A stretch of DNA of 64,000 nucleotides. It comes from Uranotaenia lowii (Eukaryota; Arthropoda; Insecta; Diptera; Culicidae). Shown in pieces: positions 24,215-36,159 of the stretch. The notes beneath the pieces were generated by a model. That model ran no database searches. It was not told the DNA's origin and saw only the letters and a list, made by a program, of their open reading frames with translations. Positions within the stretch are counted from its first letter, which is position 1. Each line of letters opens with the position of its first letter. The stretch spans positions 336,552,023 through 336,616,022 of the forward strand of contig NC_073693.1 in the NCBI RefSeq assembly GCF_029784155.1, read 5' to 3'. The position numbers and the translations under genes are program-made.

Positions 24215-25230
24215 TAGGGTTACCATACAGACTCTTTCAAGAGTAGATGTACTCTTTCTCGATCGAACGAAAAATGGGCGTACTCTCGTTTTTGTGAAAT
24301 TTTACGGAATGTACTCTTTTTTAATTAGAGCTATTTACTCATAAAGTTGAAATCTGTTTACCATATTTTATACAAGAAATACAACTTACAAAAATTTGAA
24401 TTTCCTTACCTAAATATCCCGTATTTATAAAGGCATATGTGAATCGTTATCTGCAGAGAGCGCAAAAAGCGCCTTTGAGTATGCAATAAGCCCCCGCACA
24501 GTTGTCAAAGAGCACAAAAGCATTATACTCAAATGCTTAGTTGCGCACAAATTTAACATATAGTTTGGGCAAAGGAAATATACGCGCCTTAAATCTCATT
24601 TTGAAACCAATTTTTTTATAGGGTTTAGTGTGGTTTGTCATCATAACATCTAATAAAACTTTGGCTTCGAATAATCCAAATTGGAATATTCAGACCCTGA
24701 CTTTTCTCTGTTCATTAGTTGAAAAAAGCTTTTAAGATAATTTATAATTATCATATACGTCATACCTAAGTTTTCCAGAATATTTTATAAGCGTTTTTGG
24801 GTCGAGCAAATCCAGGAATTTCTACCCAAAACCCTTGCAAAATTTGGGCATTGGATTATAAAAATTTTAGTTAAAAACCCGAGTAATATCCGGGCATATC
24901 TGACCAAAATCCATGCTTTTCTCATGAAAATTCTAGAGAAAAAGTTAGCGGTATTCAGTTCAAATTTTTATTTCTAAAAAATGTTTGCACGTGTCTTTCG
25001 ATGGAACAAGCTCAGAAAATCATGCATTATGTGAAAAAGTGTAGTTATAGAATTTTGCTTAGATTTTAGATAAATCCGAGCATCCTTTTACTCCCAATAA
25101 ATTGACAGCATTTGAATGACTTTGAATAAATATGTTCAATTTTGATTCTTTCAGAGTTTATCTTACTCTTTTGGAATTTTTTTTTATCATTGTACTTTTT
25201 TTTTAGCATTGCAGGATATGGTAACCCTAA
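24215..25230. mobile_element. ~1-kb MITE, TIR TAGGGTTACCATA
   Basis: It starts TAGGGTTACCATA and ends TATGGTAACCCTAA. Subterminal TGTACTCTTT-like motifs occur at both ends (24245-24320 and near 25195). A second related terminus, GGGATATGGTAGCCCTAG at about 25312-25329, follows, so two overlapping or nested copies may be present. No transposase is visible. Confidence 0.55.
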
Positions 25231-25633
25231 GAGTCGGATACCACATATTGTATATAATTTTTCCTGACTTTTTTGGGGTAAATGATACCGATGTACATTT
25301 TTTGGTGTTGCGGGATATGGTAGCCCTAGCTTAGATGTGTTGAGATTTCTTTAAAAATAGGTAAATGAAAACTTCGAAAATATTGATAAAAAATATTTAT
25401 TATCAGAATTTTTGACTAAAATGTTAAATTGCAAAGAAAATTTTAGAGGTAGCAAAATTAATTTCGTCCGTTGTTCATATTTTTAATGGTTCGTTATTGC
25501 ACAGTGCATGGGAAGGAACATGGAATGCTATCATTTCGATGAGGTTGATACTGTCGATGTTTACAGATATTATATAAAACATGAATATAAGCCGGAGAAG
25601 TAATACACGACATCCGATTTTTCCTTTTTTCAG

Positions 25634-25683
25634 AATTCCGCATCGATCGTCGTAAGAAGGAAGCCGTTGAAGTTCGTTCCAAG
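25634..25683 (+). CDS. Candidate 50-nt internal exon of an unknown host gene
   Basis: A pyrimidine-rich run ending in TTTTTTCAG precedes 50 nt that are open in two frames and end in AAG before GTAAGT, a consensus donor. The frame entered after two bases reads FRIDRRKKEAVEVRSK and leaves at a codon boundary; that charged, helix-like composition looks more coding-like than the other open frame. The adjacent downstream sequence is a TA-flanked MITE that begins 18 bases after the exon, which fits an intron. I do not recognise the protein. A chance pairing of acceptor and donor signals cannot be excluded. Confidence 0.4.
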
Positions 25684-25932
25684 GTAAGTTTGGAAGTGTA
25701 GGGGAGAGTAGGGATACTTGAACCCCTTTTCTTATTTTCACCATATCTTTTTGGAAAAAATTAGCAACTCGCGCTATTTTCAATTTTCTGACAGCGTGTA
25801 ATTTCAAGTTTTTATGCTCCTAAAATTAGAACGATAATTGAACCCTTAGATGAACTAGAAGCATTTTCGTGAGAGTAAAAAATTGCGATATTTTTGAAGT
25901 TAAGAGAGACTTGATCCCTTATTCAGGAAGCC

Positions 25933-27534
25933 GGCTAGGGTGGTCGGATTTACCGGTTTTTTTTTCAAATCCGGTATTTCGGTATTCGTAATTTATAAAA
26001 CCGATAAAACCGGTAAAACCGGTATTTTTAAAAGCATATCGTATTCATGAAAAAGTTTCGTCTAATTGCAGTAGTAATGGCAAAAAATCCTCAAAATTTA
26101 TAACGAAAATGATTTAGCAACATTTTTGATTGAAAAATATGGTTTGTGTCTTTAAATTATCCCTTTGTCATAAATCTATCATCATCCTCATGATAATCAA
26201 AATATTTATCATCTTCATTTCATTATTATAATTTCGCTGTGAGGTTGCAGAAATTATAGAAGTTTCATATAATTTTCAACGAATTTATGTCCTGTACTCT
26301 GTTATACCGTATTCAGATTTAAGAACAGATTTTACAAATTTCATGAAAATTATATACAAAACATACATATTTTGATATGCAAAAAGATTTTACGGTAAAA
26401 AATAATTGGGCAAAACACAACACTCAGTGACAAAGTTTCTGGTTGACTCACAGAATTTCAGATTTTTGTTGTCCAAAATACAAATGTTTTCCCCGCAACT
26501 TAGGTCGTGATCGCATTCAGTTTGCCTTTCTAACATTCAAACGAACAAATAGGAATAAAAATCTATTCAAAATCCAGTCAAAATTCATCAATAAATATAG
26601 TTTTTTTTGGATCTGATCCATACGCGTTTTATTATAATACTGTTGCAAATTTATAAAAACTTTGTTACTGCTTTGTCTGGAAAAAGAAAAGGCTTCAACA
26701 GCGTTAAATATAAAAACAACAGAATTCCATCAATTACCTTGAAAATATTGATAGATAAATTCCTTGTTATGTCGTGAGACGGTATACTATGTAAATAAAA
26801 ATAAAAATAAGATAAATTTCTTACAAACATTTGAACATGTGTTTAGCTGCTGACTCTGTTGAAAAATTTAATGTTTTAAAACAAAGTATGAAGTTTTTTA
26901 TCAGTTTTCAACATTTTTGCATTTAAATTTTAAATTTGTGTAAGCCCGGCATCGCTTGGAACGATTTTGATTAACTTGGGCAGTTTATGGATAAATCATT
27001 TTTGCATCTTTTGACCAAATTCCATCTTCAATGAAAATAACAGTGATTATTGTAAAGCAATCTTAAATTTCTTGTAGTTATACTTTTTGCAGTCATTGTA
27101 CACTTTAAAAGTTTTTAAATGTTGTAAAGCGTTAGTTCGATAGCTGAGCTGAAATGTGTAAAGTTTCATGAAAAAATATCTTCTTAGAGAGAGATGGAAG
27201 CTTGTCAATGCTCTTTTGAACGCCACTATAGCTTTAATCCAAAAAGATACATCGACAAGTTTTAGCAATAATCAAATCTCACATAAACCTTGCAGTAAGG
27301 TTTATTGAGCTTAGATTTTGAAGCTGACTGAACAAAATTGAAGAATTTGCACTCATACATATTTGGTAAAAAAAACATTTAGCTGTGTCAATTTTATTTC
27401 AATCCAAAAGAATAATGAAAAATTTACCGGAAATACCGGTTTTTTACCGTCTCAATAGTCGGTATTTCCGGTATTGGAAAATGGACGGTTTTACCGGTTT
27501 TACTGGTTTCGGTAAAACCGGTTAGACCACCCTA
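25933..27534. mobile_element. hAT-like MITE with ACCGGT subterminal repeats
   Basis: The termini are TAGGGTGGTC and GACCACCCTA. Dense ACCGGT/ACCGGTAAAACC repeats fill both subterminal zones (25957-26025 and 27428-27520). GGAAGCC at 25926-25932 recurs at 27535-27541, a probable target duplication with small offset. TAGGGTGGTC resembles hAT termini, and multiple short subterminal repeats are typical of hAT transposase-binding regions. No transposase remains. Confidence 0.6.
26640..27231. mobile_element. Old relic of the CAGTTGCGTTCAAAAAAGAATG family
   Basis: The stretch 27090-27231 (GTTAGTTCGATAGCTGAGCTG, GTTTCATGAAAAAATAT, TGGAAGCTTGTCAATG, TTTTGAACGCCACTATA) parallels the right arm of the complete element at 36160-37371, and 26640-26740 parallels its loop. 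It is heavily diverged, so far older than the 36160 copy. Confidence 0.5.
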
Positions 27535-28259
27535 GGAAGCCTAATCCATGAAAAAAATCAAACAAAACCCCAAGATAGAATGTTAATTGACTATTTTGGT
27601 CATGTTTGTTCTCATTTCACAATCTATAATTGTCAGAAAAAAAAATCTATAGCTTATTCTAAACCTTTATGACATTGCATACTTACGGGCGCAATTTTTT
27701 ATAAACAAGAGAAAATCAATTATTTTAGCCCTTTTCTTCAGATAATTGATGGATAAATATTAGCTATTGGATAAATATTAGTAATCTCGTAATCAGCAAT
27801 GACCACGATCCATTGAGAAGAAGAATATACTGGGATCATTTGTACGAATATATTAGGGATCAATTGTACCCAAAATCAACATTTTAGGAAACTTTATCTG
27901 AAAAAAAGTTGGGAGTTTTCCATCGCTTTGGAAATATTGTATTTTGAAGTTGATTTTACACTCGAAAGATTGACGTATTGGAATAAATATTTTTGTTATA
28001 ATATTTCCATGTTGGGAACATTTTAAAATGATGAAAAAAGATCTTCTAGTCACATATTGTGAAATTTTTTCAAACAAAGTTCAATAACCCAAAAACTTAT
28101 TTTGTTAAAATTGTTTGAGCTTCAACCATTGCTGTTTTGTTCCATTTGGCACATTTTTCTAGAACATTTGATCTTTGTACGACATTCCAGTTTGGAGATA
28201 TAGCTAAGGAATCAAGTATCCCCAGGGATCAAGTATCCTCATTCTCCCCTATATTTCAG

Positions 28260-30130
28260 GAGATGTTTCTGGACAAATTCTAGTAACTTCATACCGCCTT
28301 TTGATGTAGGAGCTCAAATTTGGATGTTATAATCTAGAACAGAACGGACGAGGGAACATAAGAGTACTTTTAGAGTAGTGGTATCACTAACGCTTTTTGA
28401 GTGGGTTACGATGTATTATCTGTAGCCACGGCCAAAACTGGGTGATCCTTTAATATGATCGATTTGTCCAGAATCACGCCAAGATCATTTGTAGATTCGA
28501 CCTTCTCAAGCACAGAATCACATCGCTGCGTTATCTCTGTTCTGCCCCTGGTAAAAGTCAATATTTTACTTTTTCTTAGATTTACCTCCGTTGCATTCTC
28601 TCGGCACCAGTTAATGAGTTTACCGAGGTCTTATTGAAGTGAAACACAGTCTTCATAATCTGTGATGGTGCAGTACAACTTCAAATCGTCGGCATAGAGT
28701 ATTATTTCCGTATCAATTAGTACACAAAGATCGTTCATATTAAAATTAAATAGCAATGGGTACAAGTCGCTTCCTTGGGGAACTCCAGAAGGAACTGCGA
28801 AAGTTGAAGACTTGATACGACCTTGCCTTGCGGATGAGGTTCGGTCTTGAAGGTATTACGCTAAGCCCATGACCAACCATTTGGAAAATACGATTATGTC
28901 GAGCTTACCGATAAGTAGTTTGTTAGGCAACCAATCGAACGCTTTGGCAGAATCAACGTAAATTGTGTCAACTTGTTTCTTATCAGAGAGAGATCTGCTG
29001 AAGAACGGAACATACACCATCAAGTTAGTTAGCGTTGACCTCTTTTTACGGAAATCATGTTGACATTCTGCTAGGATATGTGACGAAATGGAGCGCCCCT
29101 GCAAAAATTTTTGTAGCTTTATTCTTATGATGTTTTGCTATATGTACGTGTCATATACATACATAGAATGATCGTATGGAAGTTGAACAAACAGCATTTA
29201 CCTACCAAAGTGGAAGCATACATAAGTTTCATTCCTTTCTAAAGCGACGAAAACTACACCAATTTGACGTTATCCGATACCTTAGTCGTACTTATAGGGA
29301 GAATGCAAGAGAGCGCAAGATTTTGCTCTCATAGCCTTTAAATGGTTGCCAGTGACAATATTTTCCAGTTCTCTCACTGGTCAGTATTATTTAATTCCCA
29401 TCTGATTTTTAGTCATCTGGAAGCACTGCTGGTTGCAGAGAGAACATGGCAATGATTTTCTCACTTGAAGCCAGCGCGTTAGCAAAGTCATTTCAAAATT
29501 TGGCGAACATGGCGGACTTTCTATCATATCCGATATAAACTGAATTCAGGCGACATTTTATACGATCTTTTCACTATGCAGTTGGGTTTGCGATTCGCAA
29601 CACAATTGTAAACTGTTTAAATTATCATTTCTATACGATTTCATGTTTGCTAGGTCATTTTATGGAAGTTTATAATTGATATGCCTCAATAGTTTTCAAT
29701 AAGATGAATGTTACCAGATTTGTGCATAAATGAAAGAGCTGCAGTTTTACAAAGTATGGGTACAGTAGAAGTTTCCAATGACTTATAAAACAGTATGCGC
29801 TCTAGATGCGCCAGGGATTCAGGCCGTCTGATCCGGCTCCCTTTCGATCATTGATATCAAGGAGTGCCTTCCTAACTTCGATTGGAAAAACCCTGAATTG
29901 CTGGTTAGAGTTGTTTAGTTCTTTGTGCCATACAAAGGTGAATTATAAAAAATCAGTGCATAGTTGAAATAGTTATTAGAAGTGCGATTGTGGTATGTTA
30001 GATTCAACGAATGATTAAGTCACATTACACTTTTTTAATTTTCACGTAAAACTTGAATGCAGATGGGTCATCTTTGAATTTCCGTTGAATATCAGACACA
30101 TGCTGACGGAAGCTAAAACCACAAATCAGA
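28260..30130 (-). pseudogene. Decayed non-LTR retrotransposon RT
   Basis: Successive minus-strand segments give the RT motif order, with stops and frame changes. They are ALLDINDRKGAGSDGLNPW (near 29870), KSGNIHLIENY plus GISI (near 29690), CQHDFRKKRSTLTNLMVYV and IYVDSAKAFDWLPNKLLIGK (28860-29060), SGVPQGS (near 28780), ILYADDLKLY (near 28700) and a thumb segment (near 28480). YADD is the catalytic pair and SGVPQGS the preceding motif. The order and spacing fit the CR1/Jockey group. A CCCAGCAAACA element interrupts it at 29104-29655. It cannot be functional. Confidence 0.7.
29104..29655 (+). mobile_element. CCCAGCAAACA-family copy in an RT pseudogene
   Basis: Family landmarks run in order: AAAATTTTTGTAG, CGTGTCATATACATACATAG, CTACCAAAGTGGAAGC, then TCTATACGATTTCATGTTTG and CTAGGTC at the right end. 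The left CCCAGCAAAC terminus is degraded. It separates two RT segments that are contiguous in other non-LTR proteins, so it inserted after the RT had been deposited. Confidence 0.65.
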
Positions 30131-33100
30131 CTTTATTCTAATAATGACCTTCCTTGGAGGTGGAATTATCGGCATAAGATTCTATGCCGGACCGGCACTC
30201 ACAAGTTTTCTCACCGCTGGCTCCCATCGGTCCTCCCAGCGCAATCGCATTGCATATGGGGCACTCAGATCAAAAAAGGTATTATCTGTACTATCTTATC
30301 TATAGTGCAAAAATGATTGATTTTGAGTTAATAATTCCAAACGATTTTTCATATTCCAATCTGTATTTGGTGATTTTTGCAGATTTTTAGAATTTTGTTT
30401 ACATACTTTTACTTTCGGAACAAAAATACAAATTTTCGAAAAATATATGGAAAAGGGTAAACCACAACAACTTTAAAGCGTGTTATCTCGAAATTAGCTT
30501 TCCTGCACTTGATTGGGAGCTCGAGTCTGTTTGTCAATAGTGCTTTTCCAATCATATCTTCTTTGAAGGTGTACTGTCTTCAGCGTATTTTTAGCTTAAA
30601 ATTAGCACCGAGTGGCATTCAAATTTTGCAACCTTTTATTCGGGTATGGAATTTTAAATGCTGTAACTCAATGGCTCTTAGATTCTGTCTCGATAAATCA
30701 AATATGTCATATGTGATTCAGCAGTTGATTCGAAATTTTTCTTTTTGATCTTGTTTTATTCAAAATTTAATATTTGAGATACTAATCAAAGCCTTTTGCA
30801 AAAAATCTTCATAGTAGTTCTCGCGAAGTTAAGCTTCATTGTGGCAAATTTCAAAAGTTTTCGTAGAAAAATATGCGCATGAATAGTTCTATAAACTTGA
30901 AACAATAATTCCGATTCTATAGAAATGTGAACGAATATTTCATACGACAATCATATTTTCCAGTCATTAATCCTCTAGTCAAATGCTTATGATAAAAAGT
31001 ACATTTCCCTAAATTGATGACTTTGAATCACAAATCGATCATTCATTTCGTTTCTTTACTTATTATTTTAAACATTATGCAATTGGCTGATTGTTGGGCG
31101 AAAAGATGACATGTTTTCCCGTAAAACGGTTAGCTTTTTATAAGCAGTTTCGCAACATCGAAGATAAATATTGTAATTTGAATGAATTTTAATTTACTTT
31201 CAAGTACTATTACCTATGAAGTCACATATCTTTTGAAAATGTCAAGGTGCGATAACACAAGGCAATAAAATTCAAGTTTCCCGAGGTGCCAAAAATTTGA
31301 AAATACATAAGTTTTGACTAATTTGGAGCCGTAATTCAAGTAGATGCAATTATGTGTTTTTTCTACCAGCTCTGTTTTCGAAAGAACTTATAAAAATAGG
31401 TTAAAAATTCATTAAAAAATGCACTTTTTCAGCAAAACTGTAGAATGAAAAATGAATGTTTTTTATGCATAATCTATTTTCCCGGATACCACTTGTTATT
31501 TGAAGTTATAATTTTTTTTAATTTTTCTCCGCTCTGTTAAAATTAAATTCAAGTGAAATTTTTTAACCAAAATGTATTAAAGATATTTTTCGAAGCATAA
31601 GTTAAAGCGCTTTGCAGTAAAAAATAATATACAGATATCAATGATTGATTCATCATAAAATTGTTTTTCTTTAAAGCCTTATCAGTAAAACTAGATGCGA
31701 TAGACATAATCTGACAAGAACTTCGAGTTCAGGGCGCCAAAATATTCCAAAACTAGCTATAAAACATTGATAAATTTTTGAAGATTTGAATCCAATAGAA
31801 TGTGAAGTTATTGAGTGCAAGACTTGAGTGACGACGAGCAAGCGCTGAATTTCTATTGAATTTTGAACGGATATGTGAAAATTTTGTGTGAAAACCAAAA
31901 AATCAGGCAAAATCTGGCTTATTTCCAAAAATCAGGAAAAACGCGGCTTTTCAGGTTATCAGGCAGAATCCTCAAAAATTAGGCAAATACTGAAAAATCA
32001 GCCACATTGGCATCTCTGTTTACAATCAGCACGTTCAAGAGGTAAACACTTTTTTTCTCTCTCAGTTAAAAAGGGAGAAATGTTCATTAGTTTCCTCTTA
32101 TTGTCGAAAAATTAACGACCGAACAAAGTTGTTGGTGCTCCGGTCGAGATTTTTTTGTGATCTAGGATGAATCAAGAAAAAAACAAAATTTCGAAAGTTC
32201 ATTGATTCACACTTTCATTTTTTTTGTAAATTAAATCAGAAAAAATCCTGTCTGAATACTTTAGTTCAGAGGCAAGTTATTCGTCCGCCGAGCAGTCGCC
32301 ATATTTGCAGCGAACGCCATATGGAGTATTTCGACGAGGTTGGCTCCAAAAACGACCTAACCATAGGGTGTGTCGTAACAGTTGAGTATTTTGGCGTTGA
32401 ACGTTGCCTACACTCATTTCTATCTGCACGAATACGCTGAATCTACCTAATTTTGTCTAGTTTCGATACCAACAAGTGAGCAAATACACGCAAAAACGCA
32501 TACGAGCGCGTAAATTTTCTGGATTTACATGTAGCTTTATTTTTATCATATTTGTGTAAAGTATTGCAGCACTAGTGTAACAAGCACCGGTATAAAAGTG
32601 AATTGCTGGTAACTATAAATTTATTTTGAAAATCTTATATACTTCTAATATAATTCTAATATACTTCAAATCCAGTGCAAAGTTGAATTTGAGTGCAAGA
32701 AAATCTGAGAAATCGTAGATTGACAAAAGGTTGAAAAAACAGCTAGGCCTTTGAAAATTTGTCAAAAACTCTGTGTTTCATACTTTGAAAATCTAAAGAT
32801 GCGAAGTTGTGTCAAATAACGTCAACTTTTCAATCGTCTTTTCAAAATTTATCTGATGTGACTTAAACAATTTTCACGGTTCATTGATTCACAAGTACTT
32901 TTTTACATTTTTGGTGGTCATGATCTAACAAAAAACAAAAATATGTAATTATGCAAAACGTAAAGCTTTTAACTGCAGCTTTCTTGGACACTTAGTTAAT
33001 TTTTTTTAGCATTTCGTAGCTTCTTCGCAGTCTTTTTCCTTAAGCATGTTTTTTAGATTTTTTCTTAGACTTTGAAAAACGGAAAACTTATTCAAAACCT

Positions 33101-35325
33101 AAATTTTTGAAATAAATATATTATTTTTATACTCAAAAAAAGTGCACAAATTTAAGCGAATCAATACTTATTTTCAAATGATTTCTTAAAGGAGCTTCAA
33201 TTCATTGCTCGTAAAGAAGTCAAGATCAGCTCTTTAATTCTTTACACCTATGAAAAATGTAAATTTTGTTGCCTTGAGTAATTATCCCAAACACATCGGG
33301 GTTAACATCTATATCGGGGTAATTATGAACAGGCATTCTAAGAGCATTTTCTCCACATTTTAATATGAAAAGAGAATTTAAAAGTCAAGAATTGGACTGG
33401 ATTCTTGCATATTCTATCCCGATGAAACTACTCAGCTCAAGTTTTTTGTTAATTTTAATCACATTAAATCTCCAATTATGAGCAAACTGAAGGTGTTTCC
33501 AAAGTAGCAATTGGCTTGAATCCTCGAAGAGCAAGCCTCACTAATAGCTGTGGGTGGCCAAGCTCCAGTAGTGGATCCTTCAAGCGCAAACCCGAAAATG
33601 GGATAATGGGGTTTCATCTTGGTTTCCTCATCATCAAAAGCGGATTAAACGGCTACCCTATTTAGGACTTTGGTGTGGCCTTGGGTTTCCTGCGCCGCGA
33701 GGGTTGTCATCACGCCTCGGCTTCAATCCGGAGGGGCCCAGATTTTGGGGTGATGAATATTCCGCAAAAATGTGACAACGGGTGACAACCCGGTAATGGT
33801 TCATAATTCGGGTGATACCTGTTGAAATTGATTAACAGCATTGAGGTGTGAAGCCAAACTCCGGGGAGGGAAACCGGACGTGGGGACTCGGTGTCACAAA
33901 ACGGACAACCTTGCGGTCGGAGAACGGTACAGCAAAACCGCAGATTTGGGTTCCTGCTGGCTCTGGTCTCTCGGAATCCAAACACCGGGGCTTCTGTCCG
34001 GGTCGCTAGAATGGGTTTAATCAACAGCGCCAACTAACTAACCGGAGCGAGCGTCTACATTCTACATGAACAGATAAATTTTGTGCTCCCCGGTACAAAA
34101 CTCCGGTAGATCGCGATGATGGCAGGAAGATACAAATTATGTTTTGCGCGCACAAACAACACATCTCGCCAGCCATGTGATGTTGTGTATGCTGCTGCTG
34201 CTTGGGTGCAAACATGCTGGCGGATGCAGGGTGAACTTCGTTCGGTAGCAAAATTCTCACAATTTGCTAGTTAGAAGACTGCACCACCTTCGTCACCCGG
34301 CAGCGTGCAAATTTGCTTATCACGTATCCGTCTGTGTATGTAGTCGTTTGATGCCACTACTGATGGATGGATGGGTGCAACTTTAACAAGTGAAAAGTTT
34401 TTCTTATCTGGCTGGGGCTTTTAAAGTGTTTTTATTGGACCTTTAGAAGACTGTTGGTGTAATCTAAAAAAACAGTTTTTTTTTTATTTTTTCCATTGCA
34501 TCCAACAAATTGATTCGCCCACAATTAATATTCTCTTAGTTGACTGGAAAAACAAAAAAAAAAGAATATGTGCAATGTGAAAAATAAAGGTCTGGTTTGC
34601 GAATAAAACGATGGCCGTGCGAACGGGAGGAGTTTCAGTGGTTTAAATCCCCCCCTTCCCCCCTCCCTCCAGTCTCATGGCGATTTTTTCCAAGAAAAAT
34701 TTCAGTTCAAGAAATGAATTTACCGTAGAAACGTGAAATTACTTGGTCTTAAAAGTTCTCTAAAAATAAGCGTAAACAAACATGTCAGAAAATTGACTCC
34801 GCCTGCGCTATTAAATCCTATTATCGCTCTACGTTATTTTATTTTACGACACTACATGACGATCACGAACTGAAACTAATTTTAAAACTGCAGTTCGAAT
34901 TGTAATTTGACTAACCTTTTATATTGAAACTCAAAGCTTGACACACAAAAACTCTTTTTTAATATTGGATTTTATTAAAAAGTGCATTTAAACAAGTTTA
35001 GCCAAGACTTTTTTTCTAATCACTTTAACAAAAAAGAAATCGGATATATCAATACATCTTCTATGCTGATATGAAATATTCTTCTAAAAACCAATTTCGG
35101 CCTCAATTTTATTTTGTGATTTTTGTAGTCAGAAATGCTCAACTCTCTATTCAAATGAGTTTTGATAAATTACACTAGGTCACAAATTTTACATTTTCCT
35201 GAGCTGCAAAGAATTTTCGAGCTAGTTTTGATTGGTGGCTAAAACTTTTGAAAATAGGTAAAAAGTATTAAGAAAAATTCGGCACTTTTCTGACATAACT
35301 TTAAAATGTTTAAACTACCCTCGCC
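30131..35325. other. AT-rich tract with a GC-rich island, no gene resolved
   Basis: Mostly homopolymer-rich AT DNA without frames above about 110 codons. Between 31900 and 32030 short AAAATCAGGCAA-like motifs recur and may be a decayed MITE. The stretch 33500-34300 is GC-richer, has minus-strand frames of 107 and 79 codons, and looks single-copy, but I recognise no domain. A pyrimidine tract lies at 34640-34675. Confidence 0.35.
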
Positions 35326-35501
35326 GTTCGGGTCAATATGAGCAAACGTTAAAATCGTCATAACTCTTTTGGAAAAAAAAAATGGAAAATATGAAATTTG
35401 GAACATCCTACTAAAACCACGAGTTACATAACCTTTTGAAAAACCCAACTGGCATGCCGAAAAAAAGTTACACATTTGTCGTTCGGGTCAATATGACCCG
35501 A
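35326..35501 (+). repeat. GTTCGGGTCAATATG direct pair with palindrome
   Basis: GTTCGGGTCAATATG occurs at 35326-35340 and again at 35481-35495. The second copy continues into TGACCCGA and so forms an 8-bp stem with a 3-base loop (35483-35501). It may be the terminus of an unrecognised MITE. Confidence 0.45.
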
Positions 35502-36159
35502 GAGTTTGCGCGCGATCCCCTGATGACATATGTTAACGCAGAGGTGAGTAACCTTTTGAACCTTTTGAAATCTTGTCCCGCACTTAAAATAACATTTTTT
35601 TCAATAATTAGCAGAGCTTCACGTCATTTTTTATAACTACAAATTTTTGGCAAATCAAATCTGAAAAAGAAAAGATAAAACGAATTCACGTGCTTAAAAA
35701 GAGAAATTGAGACTTTTCAAGTACCCGATATTGAAAAGGTAACTAAATCTTTGTCATGTTTAAATTCTCTCATTTTTTTAATCGTACTTCTTGACGAACA
35801 TTCGTTCCTACAACATTTTTGTTAAAACCGATGGTACTATTCTTCATCACTTCTATATAAAAATCTTCTGAAGCTTAGCACAGTGATAACTAAGAGTGTG
35901 AAAAATAAATATTCAAAGAAATCACCGTCTTTATAGCGTTGGACGTTGCATCTCTAATTGACTTTCTATGATTTTTTTAAACAATTAAAACTTGTTTTCA
36001 AAGCCTTGATTTTTTTTCTCCAACTGTAAAAGCTGCGTTTCTAAATTGATGTTCTGTATTGGATCATTGCATTGAAAGATTGAGCAAGGTTGTCGAAATC
36101 ACAGAAAAATGCACTACTTCACATATTTTAGGCAACTTTCAACTCTTATGCTTAATATA

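Larger units (their letters stand above)
25701..28249. mobile_element. TA-flanked MITE with TAGGGGAGA termini, heavily nested
   Basis: The left end reads TAGGGGAGAGTAGGGATACTT and the right end is its near reverse complement (AAGTATCCTCATTCTCCCCTA). Both abut TA, as in TA-targeting elements. GGATCAAGTATCC-type subterminal motifs recur at the right end. A hAT-like element (25933-27534) has inserted inside it, and that in turn holds a Tc1/mariner-type relic. The original element was therefore under 1 kb. Confidence 0.65.

Noticed and set aside
33710..34260. Two adjacent minus frames (107 and 79 codons) in a GC-rich island
   Set aside because: Length is within chance for this GC content and neither shows a motif or matched splice signals.
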